From Candidatus Daviesbacteria bacterium RIFCSPHIGHO2_01_FULL_41_45 (GTDB taxonomy: Bacteria; Patescibacteriota; Microgenomatia; Daviesbacterales; UBA10151): a stretch of DNA of 52,519 nucleotides. Made by a program: the position numbers and the translations under genes. The DNA lies in the NCBI GenBank assembly GCA_001776975.1, contig MFCS01000022.1, forward strand, positions 1 through 52,519, read 5' to 3'. Under the pieces are notes generated by a model. The model ran no database searches. It was not told the origin of the DNA and was given only the letters and a program-made list of their open reading frames with translations. Below, piece by piece: positions 33,365 to 40,067 of the stretch (positions are counted from its first letter, which is position 1; the number at the start of each line of letters is the position of its first letter).

Positions 33365-33778
33365 TTACTCCTGCTCCTTTTTTACTGTTGGTTTTTTAAT
33401 GTTTCTTTCAATCTTCACTTTTGTTCCTTTTAAGAGACTTTTCTTCTCTTTGACCGTTGTTTCCAACTCACTTGGATCTACTGAATCTTTTGTCGAGACT
33501 GCTTCAAAAAGAGCAATTTTTTGTCCTTTTTTAAGCTGTACCAAAGCTTTTTTAAACCCAGATCTGGTAAAATAACCCTTTCTACTTCTTTGCATCTTAC
33601 TTAACGGTTTCATACTAATGGTTCTAACAGACACCACGTCAACATTGAATTTACTGTGAACTATTTTTTTTATCTCTTCTTTGGTAGCTGTTTGTAAAAC
33701 CTTAAATGTGTACAGTCCAGTACCTGCCAACTGCATTGATTTTTCAGTAATATATGGCTTCTCTATTAAAATTTTCAT
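33365..33778 (-). CDS. rplW: Ribosomal protein uL23 with C-terminal extension
   Basis: A 137-residue protein. The first 95 residues are the L23 fold (EKPYITEKSMQLAGTGLYTFKVLQTATKEEIKKIVHSKFNVDVVSVRTISM), the docking site for trigger factor and SRP at the tunnel exit. About 45 additional charged residues (VDPSELETTVKEKKSLL...NIKKPTVKKEQE) follow. It overlaps rplD by 4 bases. Confidence 0.94.
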   Translation of the reverse strand: MKILIEKPYITEKSMQLAGTGLYTFKVLQTATKEEIKKIVHSKFNVDVVSVRTISMKPLSKMQRSRKGYFTRSGFKKALVQLKKGQKIALFEAVSTKDSVDPSELETTVKEKKSLLKGTKVKIERNIKKPTVKKEQE

Positions 33779-34416
33779 TTTTGTTCTCCTAATTTTTCAA
33801 CAGCATCCTGACTTATAATCACCGTTTTATGTTTTAAAATCTCTAGGGTATTAAGGTTTCCGGCAGTCACAACACTGATTTTACCTAAATTCTTAACAGC
33901 CCTCTGAACAATCTCATTTCTCTCACCCAAAATAAACAAGGTACTTTTTTTCTCTAACTTTTTCATCAGCATATCAAACTGGGATGTTTTTCCACTGGCC
34001 TTTTCTAAACCGTTGATTCCCAATACCTCTCCCTCCAATGTTTTTAGTGATAAAGCTGAGATGATTGCAGCTTTCCTCATTTTTTGAGGGAAGTCTAAAA
34101 TAACTTTTCTTGATTTGGGACCTAGTGCGATACCTCCACCCACAAATATAGGAGCCCGGTTAGAACCATGCCTGGCTCCTCCTGTACCTTTTTGCTTATA
34201 AATCTTTCTGGTTGAACCTCGCACCTCGGATCTGGTTTTAGTATTTGCAAAATGAGCAGTTTGGTTGTTGAGATAAATCCGCACCGCTTGAGCCAGTAAT
34301 GATCTATTAACCTTCTCTCCAAACACCTGTTTTGGCAGATCTAAATTACCACTTACCTTCCCATCCAAAGAATACATGGGAACTGAGAGTCCAACTACTG
34401 CTTTCTTAACTGGCAT
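33775..34416 (-). CDS. rplD: Ribosomal protein uL4
   Basis: A 213-residue tunnel protein with QAVRIYLNNQTAHFANTKTRSEVRGSTRKIYKQKGTGGARHGSNRAPIFVGGGIALGPKSR, the loop reaching the tunnel, and a C-terminal globular domain. In E. coli L4 represses the S10 operon through a leader attenuator; a candidate attenuator precedes rplC here. Confidence 0.96.
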   Translation of the reverse strand: MPVKKAVVGLSVPMYSLDGKVSGNLDLPKQVFGEKVNRSLLAQAVRIYLNNQTAHFANTKTRSEVRGSTRKIYKQKGTGGARHGSNRAPIFVGGGIALGPKSRKVILDFPQKMRKAAIISALSLKTLEGEVLGINGLEKASGKTSQFDMLMKKLEKKSTLFILGERNEIVQRAVKNLGKISVVTAGNLNTLEILKHKTVIISQDAVEKLGEQK

Positions 34417-35182
34417 TTTCTTCTCCTTCTTTGACCACTGCTTCCTGTTCTGTAATAACCTCAGCTGGATTACCTACCGCTTCCTCAACGGCTTCTTCAT
34501 TTTCATCCACTTTTTCCTCTGGAGGAGGAGTATACCCTTTGATGCGTCCTAACTTAGTCAAACTAACAACAGATCCGCTACTGCCCGGAACCGCCCCTTT
34601 TAAAACTAGCAAATTACTGACTTTATCAACTGCCAGTACCTCTAGGTTTCTAGTGCTGACTGTATCAACCCCCATATGTCCCGCCATTTTCTTACCCTTA
34701 TAAACCCGGCCTGGCGTTGTCGTTTGACCAATTGATCCAGGAGCTCGATGTCTATCTGATTGACCATGAGTTTTGGGTCCTCCCGCAAAACCATGACGTC
34801 TAACCCCACCTTGAAAACCTTTTCCTTTGGATATTCCGGTTACCTTAACAGCATCTCCAATAGAAAAAACCTGGTTCACTAAAATCTGTGTTCCAGGTTT
34901 TATTTCCTCACTAGCTTCTGGGGTTTTAATTCTTAACTCCCTAAGCCATCTTAAGGGCTGAGTTACACCAGCTTTTTTAATATGTCCCATCTGTGGTTTT
35001 TTAAGATTCTTTTTATTCCCAAAACCAAGTTGGACAGCACTGTAACCATCTTTTTTATCAGCAGTTTTAACTTGGGTAATAAAATGAGGGGTCACTTCAA
35101 TCACCGTAGCTCCTACCCGCCTACCACGGGAGTCATAACTACTTGTCATATTCTTTTTAATTCCAAACAGTGTATCTAACAT
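34406..35182 (-). CDS. rplC: Ribosomal protein uL3 with acidic tail
   Basis: A 258-residue protein near the peptidyl-transferase centre. KGFQGGVRRHGFAGGPKTHGQSDRHRAPGSIGQTTTPGRVYKGKKMAGHMGVD is the core extension. The last 40 residues are strongly acidic (PPPEEKVDENEEAVEEAVG...KEGEENAS) and unlike E. coli. Because a mobile element separates it from rpsJ, it now heads its own operon with a 227-base leader and attenuator. Confidence 0.95.
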   Translation of the reverse strand: MLDTLFGIKKNMTSSYDSRGRRVGATVIEVTPHFITQVKTADKKDGYSAVQLGFGNKKNLKKPQMGHIKKAGVTQPLRWLRELRIKTPEASEEIKPGTQILVNQVFSIGDAVKVTGISKGKGFQGGVRRHGFAGGPKTHGQSDRHRAPGSIGQTTTPGRVYKGKKMAGHMGVDTVSTRNLEVLAVDKVSNLLVLKGAVPGSSGSVVSLTKLGRIKGYTPPPEEKVDENEEAVEEAVGNPAEVITEQEAVVKEGEENAS

Positions 35183-35452
35183 ATGTTATCTTCCATTTTA
35201 CTTACTTATGGTCTGCGACCACTAAAAAGAGTGAGGCCCAAATCACTTTGGAGCACTCACTCAGTAATCTTTCGTCACTTTGTTCTTCAAGACAAGTCGC
35301 TATGAGCGGGGAGCTTATCCCAAACTCAGCATCTTCGCCCTGAAGCACGGGACGCGATCTACTGATAAGTTAAAGACTAATTTAACCCGACTGAATAACC
35401 ATCAATCAATAATGAATTGTACCAGATTCATAGCCTCAAATGCAAGCAAACT
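35183..35452 (-). promoter_or_regulatory. rplC operon promoter and structured leader
   Basis: Minus-strand TTGCAT (35440-35445), 18-base spacer, extended -10 TGGTACAAT (-10 at 35416-35421), with start near 35410. The leader of about 227 bases is free of long reading frames and contains the repeat CAAAGTGA twice, a GC-rich hairpin-prone stretch (35290-35360) and the attenuator at 35224-35262. The promoter is outside the mobile element, 32 bases from the target duplication, so the insertion spared it. Confidence 0.68.
35224..35262 (-). terminator. Attenuator hairpin in the rplC leader
   Basis: Read on the minus strand: GAGTGAG (35256-35262) pairs perfectly with CTCACTC (35229-35235), the inner GCTCCAAA pairs with TTTGGGC, and TTTTT follows at once (35224-35228). 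This intrinsic terminator lies about 42 bases before the rplC ATG and downstream of the promoter at 35416-35445, so it is within the leader, where only read-through or regulated anti-termination would let the operon be expressed. Confidence 0.8.
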
Positions 35453-35460
35453 ATAACTTG
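35453..35460. repeat. Target site duplication, left copy
   Basis: ATAACTTG immediately outside the left terminal inverted repeat. The identical octamer follows the right repeat at 39087-39094. Confidence 0.85.
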
Positions 35461-35479
35461 GGTAGTGGGTCAATTTGAA
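35461..35479 (+). repeat. Left terminal inverted repeat of the IS1-like element
   Basis: GGTAGTGGGTCAATTTGAA; the match to the right end stops after 19 bases. Confidence 0.88.
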
Positions 35480-35532
35480 ATTGAGCACTGATCTTGCTTG
35501 ACTGGTCATGTACCTTCTGATACGATTTCTTC

Positions 35533-35718
35533 ATGGATGTAAACAAGCTCGCTCATAGAATAACAAAGGAGGCTACTGAAGAAAAGAAAAATCCTGCTGC
35601 GGTAGCTCTAGGCAGGCTTGGTGGTTTAGTAGGTGGTCATGCGCGGGCAAAAAAACTTAGTGCAAAACGAAAAAAGGAAATTGCAAAGCAAGCTGCGAGT
35701 GCTCGGTGGTCAAAATAA
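35533..35718 (+). CDS. Small basic protein, GG-x-AR-A-K-L type (61 aa), cargo
   Basis: A 61-residue protein: MDVNKLAHRITKEATEEK, then KNPAAVALGRLGGLVGGHARA and KKLSAKRKKEIAKQAASARWSK. The pattern (PAAVALGRxGGLxGGxARAxKL...EIAxxAAxARW) is a widespread short bacterial family, often seen in accessory DNA, whose function is unknown to me; the basic, helix-rich end suggests nucleic-acid binding. It lies 54 bases inside the left end of the element. A TACGAT near 35520 could be its -10 box. Confidence 0.8.
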   Translation: MDVNKLAHRITKEATEEKKNPAAVALGRLGGLVGGHARAKKLSAKRKKEIAKQAASARWSK

Positions 35719-35790
35719 ATAAGGTAAGTTAATAGTCATATTCCAGTACTTTCTTAGCCAGTTTATAAGTATTTCCATGCTTTAAAAGTC

Positions 35791-37770
35791 CTAAATCTGA
35801 GGGACTTGAGGTTCAGAAGGCTTGCGAAGGGAAAAGACAAACCGATTGACCAGAGCCCACTCGCGGGCAGGTCTCGCCCAACCGTCGTAGAGCCAAAGCT
35901 CGTCCCCACGGCGTCCCAGACCAAAGACGCCCGGACCGCCGTAAGAGCCTGAAATTTGTTTCATTGCAATATAACACCACTCGCCTACTTTTTGATTCTT
36001 ATACGCTATTCTATATTCCGGCCCTACTTCGGGAGGACATAGTTCTAATCCCAACTCCTTAGCTTTATCATAGATCTGATCAGTTGTTGGCGTACCTTTA
36101 TCAAACCCGAGGTCGGAAACTTTAAGAGTAACTAGTGTAAGGCTTTGCTTGTTTATTTCATTAGGAAAATCAGGATTATCAATCATGGTTTCAGCATAAC
36201 TACCGTCACTTTTTCTCCATTTAATATCATTACCATCCAATTTTTGTTTCAATTCTGCTTTCGTTTTACGTTCTATCTCTAATTCCTCTATGCGAATTTT
36301 TACTTCCGGGAATTTTGTATAAATATGATCTATGCCATACTTTGACAACAATTCGAAAACATCTGCTTGGAGAGGTCCAACATAGGCTTTAGTATCTGGT
36401 CTAATTTCGCTTGGATTCCTGGCAATTTGTTGTATCTCACAGCCAAAAACAACTGGCATATCTTCATCAGGAATTCTTTGCGAACGGATTGCATCAATAC
36501 GAGGATCTCTATTATAACCAAACCCTTCTATTGGAGCGTCTATTTCATACAAGAATGTTAAATCTTCTCCTGAAAGGTTTTGTCCAGTTTTTATTTTATG
36601 ATCGATAGCTGTCAAAGTTCTCATGTCAACTGATCTTTTTTTATACATCTTGCCTTCTTGCTCAAATTCCGGTTCAGACAATTTTGTGTCCACAACATCG
36701 CCTATATGGGCATCAAGATGCTCCTGTGTTGCTACTCCTCTGACTTCTGTAATACTTCCGTTTTGATTAATGACCATAACTACCCGGGGAACAACAGCGT
36801 CTCCTGCCTGGTCATTTGAATAATAAACATGCAAATCATTCTTATCATTTACGAGATACCGTCTGGCTACAGCTTCCCCTCGCAGACACCAGCCGGTACC
36901 ATAGTTAGCTATAGATGAAACCAGTTGTTTTGGATCAGACCCACTGGGATATTTAACCCATCTTCCTTCAGTGATTTTTAATAATTCCTCTCCTATCGGT
37001 TTAAACTCTTCTATTGCAAGACCATAAAGTTGACTGAAATTTTTATTATCTAAAGCTTTTAGATATTTTTGCTTTGCATCTCCCGAAATATCAAAACGAC
37101 TAGTGAATTCAAAATTAGTCCTATTACCAGGTTTGAGTTGGTCATTTGGATATTTCTTTTCGAGATCGTCCAAAACTATGGCTAAAGCTTCTCTGTTGAG
37201 TTCAGGGAAAGGAGCAGTCGTTCTTCCGCCTCTTGTTCTTTCATTAAAAACGCCTCGGTTTTTGTCATAATTACCCATCCCCAGAACACTTCTAAAAGCA
37301 AAATATTTCAACCAGTCTGGATATTTCGCATCATCTGAAACAAGATAGTCAATCCACAGATCAAGAGATCTTTTCTGATCTTCTACAATGGTTTGTGCAA
37401 GCTCTTGTCGGTTAACGGGTGGGATTTCAATATCTCCATGTCCTTCTTCTTTATGTTTACGTTTTATAGCATCATAATAACTTTCTGGTATGGTTTCTGG
37501 CTTAGTAACAAAATCTCTATGAAGGCCATGTTTTAGGAGTGTGACATTTCTTTCTTGCCTGTCAAAGTTATCATGACCTTCTAATAACTTAGGAGGATTA
37601 ATAACTCCATGTAAGCGATCAAGGTAATTTTGTATCCGAGTACTGAAATCACCTTGATCAACTGATTCACCTGTACGCTTCTCGTGGCGTTTTGCGGTAA
37701 TCACCACCCCAGGATCTTTATTCAGTTGATACTTTTGTTGAAGAAATTCTGCTCCGCTATTGTCTCCCAT
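35791..37770 (-). CDS. Large cargo protein of unknown function with GC-rich 3' module
   Basis: A 659-residue soluble protein carried by the element. No enzyme family is recognised. The N-terminal half is helical and charged; about residues 275-395 hold a Trp/Cys module (RWVKYPSG, YGTGWCLRGEAVARRYL, DLHVYYSND, PRVVMVI, ITEVRGVATQEHLDAHIGDVV); the last 90 residues contain ELCPPEVGPEYRIAYKNQ, EWCYIAMKQISGS, GVFGLGRRGDELWLYDGWARP and FVFSLRK. The DNA encoding that end (35821-35950) is about 63% G+C by my count while neighbouring parts of the gene are clearly AT-rich. The start is ATG 37770 (AAGGTGG upstream), not GTG 37785. Confidence 0.82.
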   Translation of the reverse strand: MGDNSGAEFLQQKYQLNKDPGVVITAKRHEKRTGESVDQGDFSTRIQNYLDRLHGVINPPKLLEGHDNFDRQERNVTLLKHGLHRDFVTKPETIPESYYDAIKRKHKEEGHGDIEIPPVNRQELAQTIVEDQKRSLDLWIDYLVSDDAKYPDWLKYFAFRSVLGMGNYDKNRGVFNERTRGGRTTAPFPELNREALAIVLDDLEKKYPNDQLKPGNRTNFEFTSRFDISGDAKQKYLKALDNKNFSQLYGLAIEEFKPIGEELLKITEGRWVKYPSGSDPKQLVSSIANYGTGWCLRGEAVARRYLVNDKNDLHVYYSNDQAGDAVVPRVVMVINQNGSITEVRGVATQEHLDAHIGDVVDTKLSEPEFEQEGKMYKKRSVDMRTLTAIDHKIKTGQNLSGEDLTFLYEIDAPIEGFGYNRDPRIDAIRSQRIPDEDMPVVFGCEIQQIARNPSEIRPDTKAYVGPLQADVFELLSKYGIDHIYTKFPEVKIRIEELEIERKTKAELKQKLDGNDIKWRKSDGSYAETMIDNPDFPNEINKQSLTLVTLKVSDLGFDKGTPTTDQIYDKAKELGLELCPPEVGPEYRIAYKNQKVGEWCYIAMKQISGSYGGPGVFGLGRRGDELWLYDGWARPAREWALVNRFVFSLRKPSEPQVPQI

Positions 37771-37828
37771 ATGTTCTATACCCACCTTGTCGTAGAGTTA
37801 TTATAGCAAAAATGAGATTGTAAATTAA

Positions 37829-37972
37829 TCCTCACTCTCATCCTCCGACGACACAGTAATCCACCCAGTCTATCCGTTCACTCACTATACAGAAGACCCT
37901 AATTACAAACCAACAGAATGGGATGATCCTACGGTTCCTGAAGAAGGTTTTGATTCCTTAAGAAGGGAATAA
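37829..37972 (+). pseudogene. Relict open stretch between the two cargo genes
   Basis: A 47-codon open frame without a start codon ends at TAA 37970-37972. Its second part has protein-like composition (VIHPVYPFTHYTEDPNYKPT, then EWDDPTVPEEGFDSLRRE). It may be the 3' end of a gene lost during assembly of the element. The 200-base gap holds nothing else I can name. Confidence 0.3.
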
Positions 37973-37976
37973 TTAT

Positions 37977-38627
37977 CTACTTAGCTTTCCCAGATTCCAC
38001 AATTGAGATTATTGGTTGAGAAATATCTGGTTGTTTGGGCCATCGCTGCATATCGCCGTCATAATCAGAGCCTTTAGGAAATTTATAGGGATCATCGAAA
38101 CCTCTCCTTTTATACCATGAATAAAGAGGTCCCTGGGTTAATTTGCCGCCCTTGTCAACTGGATTTAAGTATATTCTCCAACCATTAAGATCTGCTAAAG
38201 CACAAAGGTTATCCAATAAAAAACTACCTACACCTTCTGCATTGTTATACCCAAATTTTTCTGGCAAATGTGCCGTCTCTGTCTGGATCATATCTACTCT
38301 AATTGCCGGAACATGGTCTGGAGTATCAAGATTATTGATCTCTAATACACCAACTCTTCCATTACCTAATTTATGGCTTTCTAGCCAATGGTCAAAACCT
38401 GGAGCGATTTCTCCTTTTTTCATCATTTCCTCGGCAGCAGATTTTTGATCCTCCCAATTAGGAACACTTACTGACCACTCAAAATCGGCAGGCTTGACTG
38501 GAATATCTCCCTCAAAAATATAAGGTAGGTCTTTTACTGCAACTTCTTGCCTAAAGTGTAGAGGTTTTGGCGCTTCTTTTTCTTGGATAGCAGGGTTACT
38601 CCCGAATTCTTGCGTATCAATTGCCAT
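37977..38627 (-). CDS. GNAT-like acetyltransferase domain protein, cargo
   Basis: A 216-residue protein. The C-terminal half resembles a GNAT fold: VGVLEINNLDT (beta strand), IRVDMIQTETAHLPEKFGYNNAEGVGSFLLDNLCALADLNGWRIYLNPV (the acyl-CoA-binding GxG region with its helix and strand), then LYSWYKRRGFDD, the usual end of GNAT domains. The N-terminal 70 residues are polar with no recognised domain. The canonical Q/RxxGxG/A is degenerate (NNAEGVGS), so activity is uncertain. It is read in the same direction as the 659-aa gene, 206 bases upstream of it. Confidence 0.75.
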   Translation of the reverse strand: MAIDTQEFGSNPAIQEKEAPKPLHFRQEVAVKDLPYIFEGDIPVKPADFEWSVSVPNWEDQKSAAEEMMKKGEIAPGFDHWLESHKLGNGRVGVLEINNLDTPDHVPAIRVDMIQTETAHLPEKFGYNNAEGVGSFLLDNLCALADLNGWRIYLNPVDKGGKLTQGPLYSWYKRRGFDDPYKFPKGSDYDGDMQRWPKQPDISQPIISIVESGKAK

Positions 38628-38678
38628 AAATGATTTATATCATATTTTAGGTAGTCTTACCCGGAGTTCTTAAGTTAA

Positions 38679-39077
38679 ACAAATTCAGAAATAGTTTATG
38701 CTCAGGTAATTAAAATATATGGACAACAACCAGAACAGGAAAAAAGGTACAGCCCAGCAGAGTGTGTTGCAACTGAAAAGCAGATTATGCAAGGAAATCC
38801 TGACATTACTAAAATCTCTACCAGCTATGTTGAAAGACAGAATTTAACCATGAGGATGAATATGCGAAGGTTTACCAGACTAACAAACGCCTTTTCAAAG
38901 AAAATACAAAACTTAGAACATGCAGTAGCACTCCATTTTATGTATTACAACTTCTGTAGACCACACAAGACTTTAAATCTGAAGAAATCTTTAGGCATAA
39001 CCCCTGCTATGGCCTCAGGGGTAACAAAGAAAAGATGGACAATAGGGGACATTATTTATTTGATTAATTCAAATTGA
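38679..39077 (+). pseudogene. 5'-truncated IS1-like transposase
   Basis: The open frame starts without an initiation codon after a TAA at 38676-38678 and codes for about 132 residues: AQVIKIYGQQPEQEKRYSP, AECVATEK, then KISTSYVERQNLTMRMNMRR and FTRLTNAFSKK. The end reads HAVALHFMYYNFCRPHKTL, TPAMASGV and WTIGDIIYLINSN. This is the C-terminal part of IS1-family-like DDE transposases. The N-terminal zinc-finger/HTH and the first catalytic Asp are missing. An ATG at 38787 could still start a 96-residue product. The stop is inside the right inverted repeat. Confidence 0.85.
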
Positions 39078-39086
39078 CCCACTACC
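39068..39086 (-). repeat. Right terminal inverted repeat of the IS1-like element
   Basis: Read outwards-in on the minus strand it is GGTAGTGGGTCAATTTGAA, identical to the left end. The transposase stop codon (39075-39077) lies within it. Confidence 0.88.
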
Positions 39087-39094
39087 ATAACTTG
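39087..39094. repeat. Target site duplication, right copy
   Basis: ATAACTTG directly after the right inverted repeat, matching 35453-35460. Confidence 0.85.
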
Positions 39095-39128
39095 ACACTC
39101 TTAAGTATTATGTATAACAATAAGTCTG

Positions 39129-39410
39129 GTGATAGAGTCTCCTGTTTTTCCTAATCTAGTTCTAGGTGGAAAAAGTGTTTATGCTGCTTTTGGCATACTC
39201 ACTACGTTCGGCAGCGAGCTACAACGCTTCATTATAATCTCACAACAGATTCATCTACTGGAACCAGGGTCTGAAACTGTAAATGCTAGGATAGAGTATC
39301 TTTATGACTACCTAGATCCTCATACAGAAGATGGATTTGAATCTAAGATGATGTCGTGGAGAGAGATATATATAACTCACCAGCTAAGACATGTTTTCCA
39401 GAGACAATAA
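39129..39410 (+). CDS. Possible small hypothetical protein (93 aa)
   Basis: A 93-residue frame starting with GTG (MIESPVFPNLVLGGKSVYAAFG). The translation is protein-like (PGSETVNARIEYLYDYLDP, WREIYITHQLRHVFQRQ) but is not recognised, and it runs against the direction of the surrounding cluster. TATAAC at about 39112-39117 could serve as a -10 box, leaving a nearly leaderless message. Its end overlaps the convergent 86-aa gene by 27 bases. It may be real or a fragment. Confidence 0.45.
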   Translation: MIESPVFPNLVLGGKSVYAAFGILTTFGSELQRFIIISQQIHLLEPGSETVNARIEYLYDYLDPHTEDGFESKMMSWREIYITHQLRHVFQRQ

Positions 39411-39644
39411 TCGCTCCCTTGCACTTTTCTGAAGTTCTTTTCTTGCTCCTCGAGCTCTCCCCAAAACTTCTGCTATAGCTACGCTCTCATGGATAGCAAC
39501 TCTGGGAAATCTACCATGTTCTCCATTAGGCTGCACCTCTTCCCACCCTAAAAACTCACATCCCCTGGTAATGCCTTCCATGTTGCTTAGGCGTTGCATG
39601 GGATCACCCGTAATTTTCCCTAATTGAGACTCTGTGTTTTCCAT
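39384..39644 (-). CDS. Small hypothetical protein downstream of rpsJ (86 aa)
   Basis: An 86-residue protein beginning 2 bases after the rpsJ stop, so it is co-transcribed with rpsJ. It reads MENTESQLGKITGDPMQRLS, then CEFLGWEEVQPNGEHGRFPRVAIHESVAIAEVLG and a basic helix RARGARKELQKSARERLL. No family is recognised. It stands between rpsJ and the mobile element, so it became the last gene of the rpsJ transcript. Confidence 0.6.
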   Translation of the reverse strand: MENTESQLGKITGDPMQRLSNMEGITRGCEFLGWEEVQPNGEHGRFPRVAIHESVAIAEVLGRARGARKELQKSARERLLSLENMS

Positions 39645-39646
39645 AA

Positions 39647-39955
39647 TTACATCTTTACTTCGATCTCAACTCCAGCTGGTAACTCTAAATGCATCAGTGA
39701 ATCAATGGTCTTGTCCGTTGGTTCAACAATCTCAACTAATCTTTTATGAATTTTTAACTCAAACGCTTCTTGGGAATCTTTATCTGTGAAAGGAGAACGG
39801 GGAACAGTAAATCTAGTAGTTTTTGTAGGAAGAGGTATCGGACCGACAATCTTGGCTCCGGTTCGTAAAGCTGTATCCAAAAGCTGCTCGGTCGTTGAAT
39901 CGAGCACCCGATAGTCATAGCTTTTTAATTTAATTCTAATTCTTCCTTTTGCCAT
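39647..39955 (-). CDS. rpsJ: Ribosomal protein uS10
   Basis: A 102-residue head protein, also the NusE partner of NusB in anti-termination. It has RIKLKSYDYRVLDSTTEQLLDTALRTGAKIVGPIPLPTKTTRFTVPRSPFTDKDSQEAFELKIHKRLVEI. Normally the first gene of the S10 operon directly before rplC; here they are 4.5 kb apart. AGAGGA lies 8 bases before the ATG. Confidence 0.96.
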   Translation of the reverse strand: MAKGRIRIKLKSYDYRVLDSTTEQLLDTALRTGAKIVGPIPLPTKTTRFTVPRSPFTDKDSQEAFELKIHKRLVEIVEPTDKTIDSLMHLELPAGVEIEVKM

Positions 39956-39989
39956 CTAATTTTCCTCTTCTCTTGTAAACGTGCAAGCA

Positions 39990-40018
39990 ATTGTACCAGA
40001 TCTCGAGCCTAAAAACAA
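39990..40018 (-). promoter_or_regulatory. rpsJ promoter, embedded in the tuf terminator tail
   Basis: Minus-strand TTGTTT (40013-40018), 17-base spacer and extended -10 TGGTACAAT (39990-39995). The -35 box is made from the T tract of the tuf terminator. The block GGTACAATTGCTTGCA is almost the same as at infA. The leader is about 28 bases. Confidence 0.7.
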
Positions 40019-40037
40019 AAAAGGGGCTTTTGGCCCC
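40011..40037 (-). terminator. Intrinsic terminator after tuf
   Basis: Minus-strand GGGGC, loop CAAAA, GCCCC (40023-40037), followed by TTTTTTGTTTTT. It lies 30 bases after the tuf stop and separates tuf from rpsJ. Confidence 0.88.
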
Positions 40038-40067
40038 AACTAAACCCCATACCCAACCCTTAAAATA

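Larger units (their letters stand above)
35461..39086. mobile_element. IS1-like element with cargo genes, 3.6 kb, inserted between rpsJ and rplC
   Basis: The ends are perfect 19-bp inverted repeats, GGTAGTGGGTCAATTTGAA at 35461-35479 and its complement at 39068-39086, flanked by the 8-bp duplication ATAACTTG. Ends starting GGT and 8-9-bp duplications are features of the IS1 family. The right end carries the C-terminal part of an IS1-like transposase, whose stop codon lies inside the right repeat. The rest is cargo: a 61-aa basic protein (+), a 659-aa protein (-), a relict frame and a GNAT-like protein (-). The intact duplication implies a single insertion event. The transposase is not functional, so any movement would need help in trans. 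Confidence 0.88.

Noticed and set aside
34122-34322. 66-codon minus-strand frame inside rplD
   Set aside because: It is an out-of-frame shadow of uL4.
35791-37770. A diversity-generating retroelement as a firm call
   Set aside because: The GC-rich 3' end is suggestive, but no reverse transcriptase or template repeat lies in the window, so it stays a hypothesis.
35533-39077. CRISPR array or toxin-antitoxin locus in the island
   Set aside because: No regularly spaced direct repeats, and neither the 61-aa gene nor the GNAT-like gene pairs with a recognisable antitoxin.
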